This document shows positions 1-7,381 of a stretch of 27,010 nt of DNA, piece after piece. The stretch covers positions 9,597 to 36,606 of the forward strand of contig DHQI01000095.1 of NCBI GenBank assembly GCA_002408065.1, in the 5' to 3' direction. How positions within the stretch are numbered: position 1 is the stretch's first letter; each line of letters starts with the position of its first letter. The translations under genes were made by a program, and so were the position numbers. The notes under the pieces are model-generated. The model was not told the origin of the DNA. It saw only the letters and a program-made list of their open reading frames with translations, and did no database searches. Source of the DNA: Bacteroidales bacterium UBA5342 (GTDB lineage Bacteria; Bacteroidota; Bacteroidia; Bacteroidales; UBA5342).

Positions 1-176
1 AATCAGAAACTGATGCGTACAAAAAAATAGCTAAAAAACACGACCTGTTCTACACCGGAGGAACTGATTTTCATGGAAGCAATAAACCGGGTGTGGATTT
101 AGGTTTTGGTTTTGGAGACTTGCGCATACCGTATGATATTGTAGAAACCATGAAGTATAGAATTTCACAAGACTAA
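1..176 (+). CDS. PHP-domain metal-dependent phosphoesterase (C-terminal fragment)
   Basis: The gene starts before the window. The open frame begins at base 3 and ends with TAA at 174-176, giving 57 residues. The fragment contains GGTDFHGSNKPGVDLG, which resembles the last metal-binding strand of PHP phosphoesterases of the TrpH/YciV type (a conserved SD/TDFHG followed by K-P-x-x-x-LG). In that family the Asp and His of this motif are metal ligands of an enzyme that hydrolyses nucleoside 3',5'-bisphosphates or short oligonucleotides. Only the tail is visible, so substrate cannot be judged. The downstream FKBP gene is 121 bp away on the same strand and has its own promoter-like box. Confidence 0.75.
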   Translation, partial: SETDAYKKIAKKHDLFYTGGTDFHGSNKPGVDLGFGFGDLRIPYDIVETMKYRISQD

Positions 177-270
177 AGGGCATACACAAGCATTAAAAAA
201 TGTGTTTAACCATTAAAAACATGCCTCTGAACAGAGTAGCAACAAGCAAGAAATAAGCCCGGACTTTAAC

Positions 271-278
271 TATCTTTG
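271..278 (+). promoter_or_regulatory. Bacteroidota-type -7 box (TATCTTTG)
   Basis: TATCTTTG matches the Bacteroidota -7 consensus TAnnTTTG and lies 19 bp before the FKBP start codon. A convincing -33 TTTG is not visible at the usual spacing, so the assignment rests on the -7 box and its position. It would give a very short leader. Confidence 0.5.
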
Positions 279-297
279 CGGTCTAAAATGTTTACTT

Positions 298-732
298 ATG
301 GCAAGAGGCAATAATAAGAAAAAGAAACAAGGAGGTTCGCAAGGGCAAAACCGTAAAAACAGCGATAATTATCTGGAAAAATACTGTAAAAAAGACGGCG
401 TACTACAAACGGAATCCGGTTTACTATACGAAATCATTCATGAAGGAGAAGGTGACATTCCGGATGTAGCAGCTACAGTTACCGTACACCAGCGCGCGAT
501 GCTAGTAGGAGGTAAAATACTGGATGACACCTACAAAGAAAATGCCCCTATGGAGTTTAGGCTGAAAGACGTCATTGACGGCTACTCTGAAGGACTACAG
601 ATGATGCGTGTAGGTAGCAGGTATAAATTTGTAATACCACCAGAATTGGCTTGGGGAAAGAAAGGCTCCGGTGGCAGAATAGGCCCTAATGCAGTAGTCA
701 TTTTCGATGTTCATTTGTTATCATTTTGGTAA
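298..732 (+). CDS. FKBP-type peptidyl-prolyl cis-trans isomerase
   Basis: A 144-aa protein with a basic, Lys/Gln/Asn-rich N-terminus (about residues 1-25) and then one FKBP domain. FKBP hallmarks are GLLYEIIHEGEG near residue 41, VTVHQRAMLVGGKILDDTY, the GYSEGLQMMRVGSRYKFVIPP segment, LAWGKKGSGG, IGPNAVVIFDVHLL and an aromatic ending. The family catalyses cis-trans isomerisation of prolyl bonds as a folding helper. No signal peptide is visible, so a cytoplasmic location is likely, although many Bacteroidota FKBPs are exported. The ATG follows a TATCTTTG -7 box. The gene converges on the sulfatase at 753-3452 with only 20 bp between the stops and no clear terminator. Confidence 0.9.
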   Translation: MARGNNKKKKQGGSQGQNRKNSDNYLEKYCKKDGVLQTESGLLYEIIHEGEGDIPDVAATVTVHQRAMLVGGKILDDTYKENAPMEFRLKDVIDGYSEGLQMMRVGSRYKFVIPPELAWGKKGSGGRIGPNAVVIFDVHLLSFW

Positions 733-752
733 AATAGCTCTTGTTCCTCCCC

Positions 753-3452
753 CTATCGTTTTAGCACATTCCACGTCTCACAGCCATCATTATTTCGTAT
801 CACAAAAAGGTATATCCCAGATTCAAAAGGACTTAAATCTACAACGCTAGTCAACTCTTCAAAGGTTTTAGAAAGCATTAACTGTCCGTATATATTGTAT
901 ACTTCCAATGATGATTGAGTTTTAACTTCCGGCACCGTAACAGAAACAAGCCCTGTGCTTGGATTAGGAAATAATATCAGCTGAAAAAGGTGATCGGGCG
1001 CCGCTTCAAACGACACCGCCTTATCGTTAGCTAATCTCACACAGCGGCAGTGGTTATACACGCGGCGCACATCGCCTTGCGGTCCCCAATATTGCGGATA
1101 GTCGGCAGCATCGCCCGATTTAGGGTCGCTACGCTGAGCTCCTGCTCCGTGCACATCCATGAGCGTAGCATTCATTTGTCCCTTAGCCTCGCCAAAAGCC
1201 ACATAAACCGCTGTAGAGTAAGGACTATTGCCATCCTTGTGCGGCGAAGTAGACCAAAAATAAGGATAATGTCCGGGATTGCCCTCAGCATCGCTGATGC
1301 TGGTGGTAGAGAAAAGGGGATCGATGGCCGCTGAGTTGGTGGCATCGGGGCTGCGCGAATAGTCGACAATGCTTTGCAATTCTTTTGCATTGGGCAAATG
1401 CCAATCGTCATAACCCGCCAAAGAAAGCGCTTCGCAATACGAAATGGCACCTTCCCAGTCGCGCGCCACACCATCGTCGGCCTGCTGCCACATCAGGCTG
1501 GTGGCACTATCACTCACTGTGCCATCGTTATTGTTATGAAACACGTTCTTGCCATAATCCGTATTGCCCCGTACAAAACGAAAATACATGCTATTAGCCG
1601 CACCAGTCGATTTTAGATATTTAGGATAACCCTTGATTCTACCGTCAACAAAGTTAACCCCGAAAATAGTGGTATCGGAATTCATCGTGGTACTCGTGTA
1701 GTAAGTTGACGACCAAGTCTGGGCATCGATCTCACGTTCACCGGCATCGGTATCTCCTATGGGCTGATTAAAGTAGTCAGTATCTATAAAATGCGTTTGT
1801 GCTGTTTCGCCAAACACACGGCCGCTAAAAAGGATTAAAGAATACAACTCCTTAATGGTAGGCATACGCCAATCCTTATATCCGCCTAAATCAAAATCCG
1901 TCACAGTCAGCACAGCCTCATCGTGGCTCATTTTATCGCCCATATCCTGCTGCCACATCAGTCCGGTCACATTATCGGTCACGGTGCCATCGCCATTATC
2001 GGTATAGCTTGGCGAATTGATAATACGCCCGGCATCCTGCCAATACAAATCCTCGCTGATATCCGGTGTCGTTATCAGGCTAGTAGCATCAGCAAACTCG
2101 CTCACTCCTGTATGCACCACGGGATAACTACCCGAAGTCCCTACTTCACTTATCACAGAGTCAGATGTCTCCGCCCGCGAAAAGCCTCGTATAGCATCCA
2201 TCTCGGCTATTAAACGGGACTTAATTTCTGCCTCATCAGCGGACAATTCAGCCTCCAAAAGGTTTTCCGTTTCAAAAGGATCATTCAGCAAGTCGTACAT
2301 CTCGTAGCCGCTTGTTCCTCGGTCAATGACTTTATATTGCGTATTGCAAGTGGTATAAATATCTTCCGGAATAGTGCTATTGGCGCCTAACTCCATATAG
2401 TTAAGCTCACGCTCAGGCCCATCAGTACCATCCAGCAAGTGTTTGAAACTTATGCCATCATTCGCTGTATTTTCGGGAAATGCACTATCATCAATCAACT
2501 GTGTTATCGTTACATAAAAATCACTAACATTGATCAATGCATCCTCTGTTTCGCCCTCTCTTGTCACGCCTTTACCAGAAACAATCAGTGGCACATTGAT
2601 GCCTCCCTGATACAGTGTTTCTTTCGCTTGTGTTTTAGCAAAACCCTGAATCACATTGCCGGGCGTACCATTGTCACCTAAAAACATAATGACCGTGTTG
2701 GCCAAAACATCCTCTGGAATGGAATCCATCAAACGTCCCAGCTCATAATCAAGCGATTCAATCATACGTTTAAACTGATTTTTCACCGTACCGGTAGAGG
2801 CCGTAGTGGCCATAGCATCGGGCACATCGTGATAAGGCGTGTGCGGAGCCAGGTGTGCCAGCCACATCAACCAAGGCTTATCAGCCTGTTCATTAATCCA
2901 ATCGATAGCATAGTTGGTAAAATAGCTCGTTGCATAATCCTTGCAAGTATCCTGCACAGCATTTTCTACCTTCAACCAGGAATAATAATCGTCCACACCA
3001 TTGCCAAGCACCCCCATAAATTCTCCCACACCATGTGCCGTAGGATGATTCACATTATTTTTTCTACCCAAATGCCATTTTCCTACCACACAGGTTTCAT
3101 AACTGGAATCGCGCTCACTTATTTCGGTAAAAATGCTCTTTTGCGTCAGTTTCAGGAAGCCCGGCAAAGTGTTCACTCCGTTATTCACCCCATATTTACC
3201 CGTTACCAGCGAGGCCCGCGTAGCCGCACATACCGGTGCCGACCACACATTGGTAAACGTCACACCTCTTTGGCGCAAAGCATCCAGATGCGGCGTATTG
3301 GGTAAATCAGTACCAATGCCATAGCCATTAATGGCATCCACGCCCATATCATCGGCTATTATAAATAATACATTGGGTTTGTCGGCAGCTTGAGCCGTAA
3401 AAAGGCCTAAAAAGAAAAGTGTTACACGAAACAATTGTCGGAATGATGTCAT
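753..3452 (-). CDS. Secreted sulfatase fused to two DUF1566-like modules and a T9SS sorting domain
   Basis: An 899-aa multidomain protein. Residues 1-22 look like a signal peptide ending AQA. Residues about 25-425 are a type I (formylglycine-dependent) sulfatase: metal ligands D34-D35, formylglycine motif C75-A-A-T-R79, GKWHLG with K125 and H127, APH with H203, and GDN with D259-N260. CAATR fits C-x-A/P-x-R but is less common than CxPSR. Two related segments follow (about 485-628 and 640-815), each with DNGDGTV/NNDGTVSD, TGLMWQQ or SLMWQQ, DWRMPTIKEL or DWHLPNAKEL, and FRFVRG or CRCVRL. This is the DUF1566/Lcl C-terminal pattern, a C-type-lectin-like fold in some families. The last 70 residues (FPNPSTG... 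GIYLFVI) match a type IX secretion sorting tail. The known family role is sulfate-ester hydrolysis on glycans; the DUF1566 modules may bind ligand or surface (inference). It sits apart from the hydrolase/sulfatase operon at 18.8-26 kb. Confidence 0.88.
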   Translation of the reverse strand: MTSFRQLFRVTLFFLGLFTAQAADKPNVLFIIADDMGVDAINGYGIGTDLPNTPHLDALRQRGVTFTNVWSAPVCAATRASLVTGKYGVNNGVNTLPGFLKLTQKSIFTEISERDSSYETCVVGKWHLGRKNNVNHPTAHGVGEFMGVLGNGVDDYYSWLKVENAVQDTCKDYATSYFTNYAIDWINEQADKPWLMWLAHLAPHTPYHDVPDAMATTASTGTVKNQFKRMIESLDYELGRLMDSIPEDVLANTVIMFLGDNGTPGNVIQGFAKTQAKETLYQGGINVPLIVSGKGVTREGETEDALINVSDFYVTITQLIDDSAFPENTANDGISFKHLLDGTDGPERELNYMELGANSTIPEDIYTTCNTQYKVIDRGTSGYEMYDLLNDPFETENLLEAELSADEAEIKSRLIAEMDAIRGFSRAETSDSVISEVGTSGSYPVVHTGVSEFADATSLITTPDISEDLYWQDAGRIINSPSYTDNGDGTVTDNVTGLMWQQDMGDKMSHDEAVLTVTDFDLGGYKDWRMPTIKELYSLILFSGRVFGETAQTHFIDTDYFNQPIGDTDAGEREIDAQTWSSTYYTSTTMNSDTTIFGVNFVDGRIKGYPKYLKSTGAANSMYFRFVRGNTDYGKNVFHNNNDGTVSDSATSLMWQQADDGVARDWEGAISYCEALSLAGYDDWHLPNAKELQSIVDYSRSPDATNSAAIDPLFSTTSISDAEGNPGHYPYFWSTSPHKDGNSPYSTAVYVAFGEAKGQMNATLMDVHGAGAQRSDPKSGDAADYPQYWGPQGDVRRVYNHCRCVRLANDKAVSFEAAPDHLFQLILFPNPSTGLVSVTVPEVKTQSSLEVYNIYGQLMLSKTFEELTSVVDLSPFESGIYLFVIRNNDGCETWNVLKR

Positions 3453-3477
3453 ACTGGAAATGTTTTAATTTTAAGGT

Positions 3478-3654
3478 GAAGCTGTTTAAAGTCCTCTTGG
3501 AATTTCGAAAGTGACATATTGGTTTTCAGTGGCAAGGCTCAATTTTTCTTGTTCCGATGTACATCGGAATACATCGGGACGTAATAAAAATTAGCAGAAG
3601 CCAATGAAATCAAGATGTTGCTTGTAGATTTTCAAGAGGACTTTAAACAGCTTC
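3478..3654. repeat. MITE-like palindromic element, 177 bp with perfect 22-bp terminal inverted repeats
   Basis: Bases 3478-3499 (starting GAAGCTGTTTAAAGTCC) are the exact reverse complement of 3633-3654. The inner halves also pair imperfectly, for example TGGC near 3530 with GCCA near 3600, and AATTTTT with AAAAATT. The centre carries the perfect palindrome CCGATGTACATCGG followed by another ACATCGG. No reading frame is present. No clear target duplication flanks it. It lies 25 bp upstream of the sulfatase start codon, so it could influence that promoter. It is most simply a non-autonomous palindromic mobile element or extragenic palindrome. Confidence 0.65.
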
Positions 3655-3880
3655 GTTATAAAGCTTAGAACATTTGCAAGGGTGTTTTATTCCCGAAAGG
3701 GACGTGTTTTTTTGTCAAAAACTTATTGTAATGTTTTTATCATTATTTGTCATTTACGAGTAAAAGTTCATCCAAATCATTTCATAAGGCTCTCGGGGCA
3801 TTCTATGTAAACATCAAATTACTTATAATAAAACACTAACAGATGTTCTTACCCGCATTGCAAATGCTAATCACCGCAAA

Positions 3881-4115
3881 CCCCTCGTTGCGCTTTGCTA
3901 AACGAGGGGCAGACGAAGTAGTTGTTCGTACAATATCTAGCCCCCCTTTCGCGCAAGCTTACAAGTCTAGGTTCCCGTTAGGCGTAGCGTCATTCGCTAC
4001 GTCTCTGCTAAAAGCAAGTCTCCTGACTTGCAAAACATACACAACAACTCCTCTTAAATGCAAGACAGGAGCCTTGCTTCTAACAATGACATAGCCAAAG
4101 AGACTATGCCAAACA
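3881..4115. repeat. Cluster of short hairpins in non-coding sequence
   Basis: Several stem-loops lie close together. A perfect 9-bp stem at 3881-3889/3901-3909 (CCCCTCGTT/AACGAGGGG) has the loop GCGCTTTGCTA. A CGTAGCG/CGCTACG stem lies near 3983-4001. GCAAGTC/GACTTGC lies near 4014-4031. Others include GCAAG...CTTGC and CATAG...CTATG toward 4115. The + strand frame across this stretch looks like translated hairpin sequence, not a protein. The region follows the last RHS tip and may be an eroded repeat array. Confidence 0.45.
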
Positions 4116-4227
4116 CAAAGAACACACTACCGATAACAGGGCTTGCAAATTGAATAAGAGGATCTGGCGTGTGCCACCTCCCAATAGCTGGGTCATACAT
4201 CCGTGCTCCATAATCCAACCACCCAGT
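4054..4227 (-). pseudogene. Degenerate orphan RHS core tip (cassette 4)
   Basis: An open frame without a start codon begins right after an in-frame TAA (4228-4230) and ends with TAA at 4054-4056. It encodes GWLDYGARMYDPAIGRWHTPDPL, the RHS-repeat-associated core signature. The usual YxYxxNNPxxFxDPDG segment is missing; the tip runs straight into a hydrophobic stretch (VIGSVFFVFGIVSLAMSLL) and then a stop. It therefore looks like a broken or eroded cassette. It lies just downstream of the small membrane gene at 4254-4538, following the same tip-then-immunity order as the other cassettes. Confidence 0.7.
4193..4225 (-). repeat. RHS tip repeat, copy 4
   Basis: 33 bp encoding TGWLDYGARMYD on the minus strand. 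It is nearly identical to the copies at 6632-6666 and 9338-9372 and marks the 5' edge of the degenerate cassette. Confidence 0.75.
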
Positions 4228-4253
4228 TTATTTAATAAGCTCTATACTAAGGT

Positions 4254-4538
4254 TTAGATCCAGTTATTCTTTTTTATTCGGAAATAATAAAAAGGCAAGT
4301 ATAGTGCAGACAATAACAACAACAACAATAAATACTTTGGTTCTTTATCTTTTTTTATCCATAAAATAATACTCCAAACCCACATTAACAAGAAACCAAT
4401 TGTCAAAATGAATCGGACAAAAAAGAAATATGTATTTGTATACATCCAATCCTTTATATCAAAAAGGAGGGCGATTATTCCTATAACTATTGCCAAAATA
4501 TTTATAACAAATAGACCTTTTAAAAAAAACGTTTTCAT
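4254..4538 (-). CDS. Small multi-pass membrane protein, candidate immunity protein
   Basis: A 94-aa protein with three likely membrane segments: residues about 8-26, 38-62 and 70-86. It ends in a basic tail (FRIKKNNWI). No family was recognised. It lies 96 bp downstream of the IS-disrupted RHS cassette and just upstream of the degenerate tip, the place where an immunity gene sits in RHS/CDI loci. If the guess is right it would protect against a toxin acting at or in the inner membrane. A leaderless or unrelated small membrane protein is the alternative. The sequence is AT-rich, like the neighbouring cassettes. Confidence 0.55.
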   Translation of the reverse strand: MKTFFLKGLFVINILAIVIGIIALLFDIKDWMYTNTYFFFVRFILTIGFLLMWVWSIILWIKKDKEPKYLLLLLLLSALYLPFYYFRIKKNNWI

Positions 4539-4634
4539 TCTATCTTTATGTATTTATTATTATTTTATATACTGTACTCTATGATGCAATTTTGTATTTA
4601 TTAGAGCACCACTATTTTGGTCACATATAAAATA

Positions 4635-5120
4635 TCACTCATACTTTTGCCACATGTCATTGGTATCCATCCAATTGCAGAAATCATCCCAAGAGAATTT
4701 TTCTTCTGTTGTATTTTTCTCTGATTGAACCTCTGACTGCTCAGTTTCTGAGTTTTCAATATTTATAAAAGCACCAATTCCAGCACCAGCTAACAAAGCA
4801 TTTGCTTCAAATTCTAAACCTATTGATGTAGTTACTTCATTTTCTCTTTCTGTTGTTGAAATAATACCATATAAACTCCCTGTTTCTTCTTTTTTGAAAA
4901 CTTTTTCATCTTTGCTCTCATCAACAGCAAAAAAAGATATATCATCAAAATCAAATCCTACAGTTCCAGCATACGTTTTTTCTCTTGTTTTATACTCCCC
5001 ACCACCTATAGGCCCTAAGGTTAAATCATATCCCATTGCATCAGAATAACTGATAGCACCACCTAAACCTAATCTTTTATTGTCTGTGTCATAAGAAAGA
5101 TTTAAGCTCAAACTATATAA
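4635..5120 (-). pseudogene. Orphan RHS cassette 3, 3' part (variable C-terminal region), cut by IS3 element
   Basis: About 162 codons of variable C-terminal domain lie downstream of the insertion element. The only available starts are TTG (5109-5111) or codons inside the IS, so the piece has no good start of its own. Deleting 5122-6406 joins it in frame to 6407-6666, giving a 248-aa product, close in length to the neighbouring 236-aa cassette. The region has alternating beta-like stretches (SLSLNLSYDTDNKRLGLGGA, TYAGTVGFDF), a small glycine/alanine-rich hydrophobic stretch (NALLAGAGIGAFI), an acidic linker and a Trp-rich end (WDDFCNWMDTNDMWQKYE). No toxin family was recognised. Confidence 0.65.
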
Positions 5121-5121
5121 T

Positions 5122-5150
5122 ACTCCCCATAATTCAGACCATAAGCTAAG
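5122..5150. repeat. IS3 element left inverted repeat
   Basis: Starts ACTCCCCAT and pairs with 6378-6406 at 22 of 29 positions. It lies 35 bp before the orfA start codon. Confidence 0.8.
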
Positions 5151-5185
5151 ACAAATATTAATTACTTAAATTTGTTTTATTTATT

Positions 5186-5473
5186 ATGGGAACAATTAGA
5201 AAAAAACACAGCAGTAGCTTCAAAGCAAGAGTTGCTATCGAAGCCTTAAAAGAGCGTGAAAGTCTGAGTGAATTATCTCAACGCTTTGAGGTGAGTCAGA
5301 GTCAAATCAGCAAGTGGAAGTCGGCGTTTTTAGAGCAGAGTCATTCTGTTTTTGAGTCGGGAACGAGCGCAACGACATCCTCAGAAGATAAGACTGAACT
5401 TTATGCAAAGATCGGTCAGTTAGAGATGGAGAATGACTTTCTAAAAAAAAACTTAAAGAAGTTGGGACTTTAG
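5186..5473 (+). CDS. IS3-family transposase OrfA (HTH protein)
   Basis: A 95-aa protein with a helix-turn-helix of the IS3/IS911 OrfA type (residues about 10-50: SSSFKARVAIEAL, LSELSQRFEVSQSQISKWKS) and a leucine-rich coiled-coil end (YAKIGQLEMENDFLKKNL). It binds the terminal repeats and dimerises. A run of nine A (5443-5451) near its end is a typical slippery site; a -1 shift there continues into OrfB to give the OrfAB transposase. Confidence 0.92.
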   Translation: MGTIRKKHSSSFKARVAIEALKERESLSELSQRFEVSQSQISKWKSAFLEQSHSVFESGTSATTSSEDKTELYAKIGQLEMENDFLKKNLKKLGL

Positions 5474-6294
5474 ACCTTAAGACTCTTGTTGATACTGATA
5501 GCGCTCTAAGCATCCGCAAGCAGTGTGATATATTAGAGATTAATCGTAGTAGTCTGTATTATGCGCCTTTAGGAGAAAGTGAGCTAAACTTAGATCTGAT
5601 GAAAATATTGGATAAGCATTTTTTAGAACATCCAAGTTATGGTGTTCTTCAAATGCAAGAGCACCTATTATCAGAGGGGTATCAAGTCAATGTCAAACGC
5701 GTTAGAAGATTGCTAAGGAAGATGAACATTATGGCTATTTATCCACAAAAAAATTTAAGCAAACGGCTTCAGGCAGAATACGTTCATCCATACTTGTTGC
5801 GAGGGTTAAATATTGAGCACAATAATCAGGTTTGGGAAATTGACATTACATATATCCCAATGCGAAAGGGTTTTATGTATTTAACCGCCATTATTGATGT
5901 ACACAGTCGTTTCGTTGTTGGTTGGACATTAAGCAATACGTTAGATGCTAAGGTGCAACAAAACCTGTTGTTAGACTGCATACGCAAGCACGGTAAGCCT
6001 GAAATTGTTAACTCTGATCAAGGCTCACAGTTTACTTGTGAGGGGTGGATCAGCTTATTAAAACGATTGAATATAAAAATCAGTATGGACGGCAAAGGTA
6101 GAGCCTTAGATAATATTTATATTGAGCGTTTATGGCGTACAGTAAAACGAGATTATGTGTATCTCAATCCTGCAGATGATGGCTTAGAGTTGTATGATGG
6201 ACTCAACACGTTTTTTAAACAGTACAATTACAAGAAAACGCATCAAGGGATAGGCCGAAAGATTCCTGCATCTGTATATGGAGTGGCTGCCTAA
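5437..6294 (+). CDS. IS3-family transposase OrfB (DDE integrase domain), made by -1 frameshift
   Basis: The orfB frame is open from 5437, after a TGA at 5434-5436, and overlaps the end of orfA by about 37 bp, so it is best read as the second half of an OrfAB fusion shifted at the A9 run. The first internal ATG (5599) would remove the start of the HTH_21-like segment (SLYYAPLGES, HPSYGVLQMQEHL). The rve/DDE core is complete: D in WEIDITYI, D in NSDQGSQFT, and E in GRALDNIYIERLWRTVKRDY, followed by YNYKKTHQGIG. No frameshift or stop damages it, so the element may still be active. Confidence 0.92.
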   Translation, partial: LSKKKLKEVGTLDLKTLVDTDSALSIRKQCDILEINRSSLYYAPLGESELNLDLMKILDKHFLEHPSYGVLQMQEHLLSEGYQVNVKRVRRLLRKMNIMAIYPQKNLSKRLQAEYVHPYLLRGLNIEHNNQVWEIDITYIPMRKGFMYLTAIIDVHSRFVVGWTLSNTLDAKVQQNLLLDCIRKHGKPEIVNSDQGSQFTCEGWISLLKRLNIKISMDGKGRALDNIYIERLWRTVKRDYVYLNPADDGLELYDGLNTFFKQYNYKKTHQGIGRKIPASVYGVAA

Positions 6295-6302
6295 AATGGC
6301 GC

Positions 6303-6357
6303 CTGGTTGTCCTCTCTCCCTGTTCCGCTGCGCTACACAGGGAGAGAGGACAACCAG
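6303..6357. terminator. Perfect 21-bp hairpin downstream of the transposase gene
   Basis: Bases 6303-6323 (CTGGTTGTCCTCTCTCCCTGT) and 6337-6357 are exact reverse complements around a 13-base loop TCCGCTGCGCTAC. The hairpin starts 8 bp after the orfB stop and lies inside the IS. No strong U-tract follows on either strand, so it may act as a transcription barrier or RNA-end stabiliser and not as a classical terminator. Confidence 0.55.
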
Positions 6358-6377
6358 CAACAATTAGTCTTAAATTT

Positions 6378-6406
6378 CTTAGCTATTGGTCTAGGAAATG
6401 GGGAGT
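6378..6406. repeat. IS3 element right inverted repeat
   Basis: Ends in ATGGGGAGT and is the partner of 5122-5150. The OrfA/OrfB reading direction is toward this end. Confidence 0.8.
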
Positions 6407-6666
6407 ACTTTACTATTTGCATGTCCATTAGAATAATTTCCTGATATACCTTTGGTAATTTGTATTCCAATTTTTCCCGTTGTCATTTTTAAACTGACAT
6501 TAGCTGAATATTTTTTTCTTCCATCAGGATCAAGAAATAATATTGGATTATTCTCAACATAAACAAAAGGAGATGTTGAGTAATATCTTTCGGCAAGTGG
6601 ATCAACACAATGCCACCTCGCCAGTGCCGGATCATACATCCTCGCTCCATAATCCAACCACCCCAA
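6407..6666 (-). pseudogene. Orphan RHS cassette 3, 5' part (core tip), cut by IS3 element
   Basis: It encodes LGWLDYGARMYDPALARWHCVDPLAERYY... YVENNPILFLDPDGRKK, a full RHS-associated core tip, then the start of a variable region (YSANVSLKMTTGKIGIQ). The frame then enters the IS and stops within six codons (VLPIS, stop at 6391). The first codon is TTG, lies only 9 bp after the stop of the preceding lipoprotein gene, and corresponds to a Leu of the core motif, so it is probably not a real start. The unit looks like a promoterless, start-less cassette that needs recombination behind a full RHS gene to be expressed. Its other half is 4635-5120. Confidence 0.75.
6632..6666 (-). repeat. RHS tip repeat, copy 3
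   Basis: 35 bp identical at 34 positions to 9338-9372 in the full-length RHS gene. It encodes the LGWLDYGARMYD part of the core and marks the 5' edge of cassette 3. Confidence 0.8.
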
Positions 6667-6675
6667 TATATTATT

Positions 6676-7371
6676 CTATTCTAAAATAAGCTTTCGAAAA
6701 CCAGTTTTTCGTAAAATAAAGGTTTCCAAAGATCCCTTATTGCTTAAAATTTCATCTTTATAGAATCTAGACACAATAAGACTACCATTCTCTACTTCAA
6801 AAGATGAGAAGAAATAATTGTCATTAAAAATCAGGTAAGGTTTACCCTCTTCTTGGACCTTAATGATACTTAATAGTCCAGGCTCACTAGCATAAGGATA
6901 ACCAAAAAGAAAAATTAAACACCCATTATTTTGAACTGATTGCACTATACAATACTTAGAGTTAATAAGGTCTGAATCAACAAAATCATCATCTTCGTTT
7001 TGCATAATATAATCATTTTCATACCTCACCCAACCTAATTTATTAAAGTAACTGTACTCTTTACCTGAAATATTAAATCGAATTTTATGAAAGTCTCCAG
7101 GGTCACCCCAATCTTTGATTTTTTCAAGATAAACCCAACACATACAATCTTCTATAGATATTTTGAAAGAATCAATGCCTTCAAAGTCAATATTTATTTT
7201 TAATTCCTTCATTAAATCTTGAGGTGAGCATAAATATTCCCCAACAAGATTGAGACTATCCACCATAACGCGCTTACCATTAATGTTTTCCGGGATTTTA
7301 TCATCTTGTTTCTTATTTCCACAATAGGTGAACATTAAAATTGAAACAAGTAGCACTAAATATAATTTCAT
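6676..7371 (-). CDS. Putative lipoprotein, candidate immunity protein for cassette 2
   Basis: A 231-aa protein. The N-terminus MKLYLVLLVSILMFTYCGNKK resembles a lipoprotein signal with Cys17 as the lipidated residue; the -3 to -1 residues (FTY) are a weak lipobox. The mature part is rich in Asp/Glu and aromatics, with no recognised domain. It starts 10 bp after the stop of the papain-like RHS cassette (7382-8092). A periplasm-facing lipoprotein is a sensible immunity partner for a toxin that would cut peptidoglycan (inference). The alternative is an unrelated hypothetical lipoprotein. AT-rich like its neighbours. Confidence 0.6.
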   Translation of the reverse strand: MKLYLVLLVSILMFTYCGNKKQDDKIPENINGKRVMVDSLNLVGEYLCSPQDLMKELKINIDFEGIDSFKISIEDCMCWVYLEKIKDWGDPGDFHKIRFNISGKEYSYFNKLGWVRYENDYIMQNEDDDFVDSDLINSKYCIVQSVQNNGCLIFLFGYPYASEPGLLSIIKVQEEGKPYLIFNDNYFFSSFEVENGSLIVSRFYKDEILSNKGSLETFILRKTGFRKLILE

Positions 7372-7381
7372 AATTCTTTTA

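Larger units (their letters stand above)
5122..6406 (+). mobile_element. IS3-family insertion sequence, about 1285 bp, complete
   Basis: It contains orfA and orfB in the -1 frameshift arrangement. It is bounded by imperfect inverted repeats at 5122-5150 and 6378-6406 that share ACTCCCCAT, AGACCA and AGCTAAG blocks (22 of 29 positions). Both outer edges read TACTCCCC/GGGGAGTA, and the triplet TAC occurs at 5121-5123 and 6406-6408, so the exact ends and duplication cannot be separated from the repeat symmetry by 1-2 bp. Removing 1285 bp restores the reading frame of the host cassette, which supports insertion into an intact gene. Both ORFs look intact. Confidence 0.9.

Noticed and set aside
2829..3305. 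158-aa + strand frame opposite the DUF1566 sulfatase gene
   Set aside because: It lies wholly antisense to a clear sulfatase domain and shows no recognisable motif; it is a shadow frame.
3843..4094. 83-aa + strand reading frame
   Set aside because: It translates the hairpin cluster and the antisense of the degenerate RHS tip. No domain or codon pattern supports a gene.
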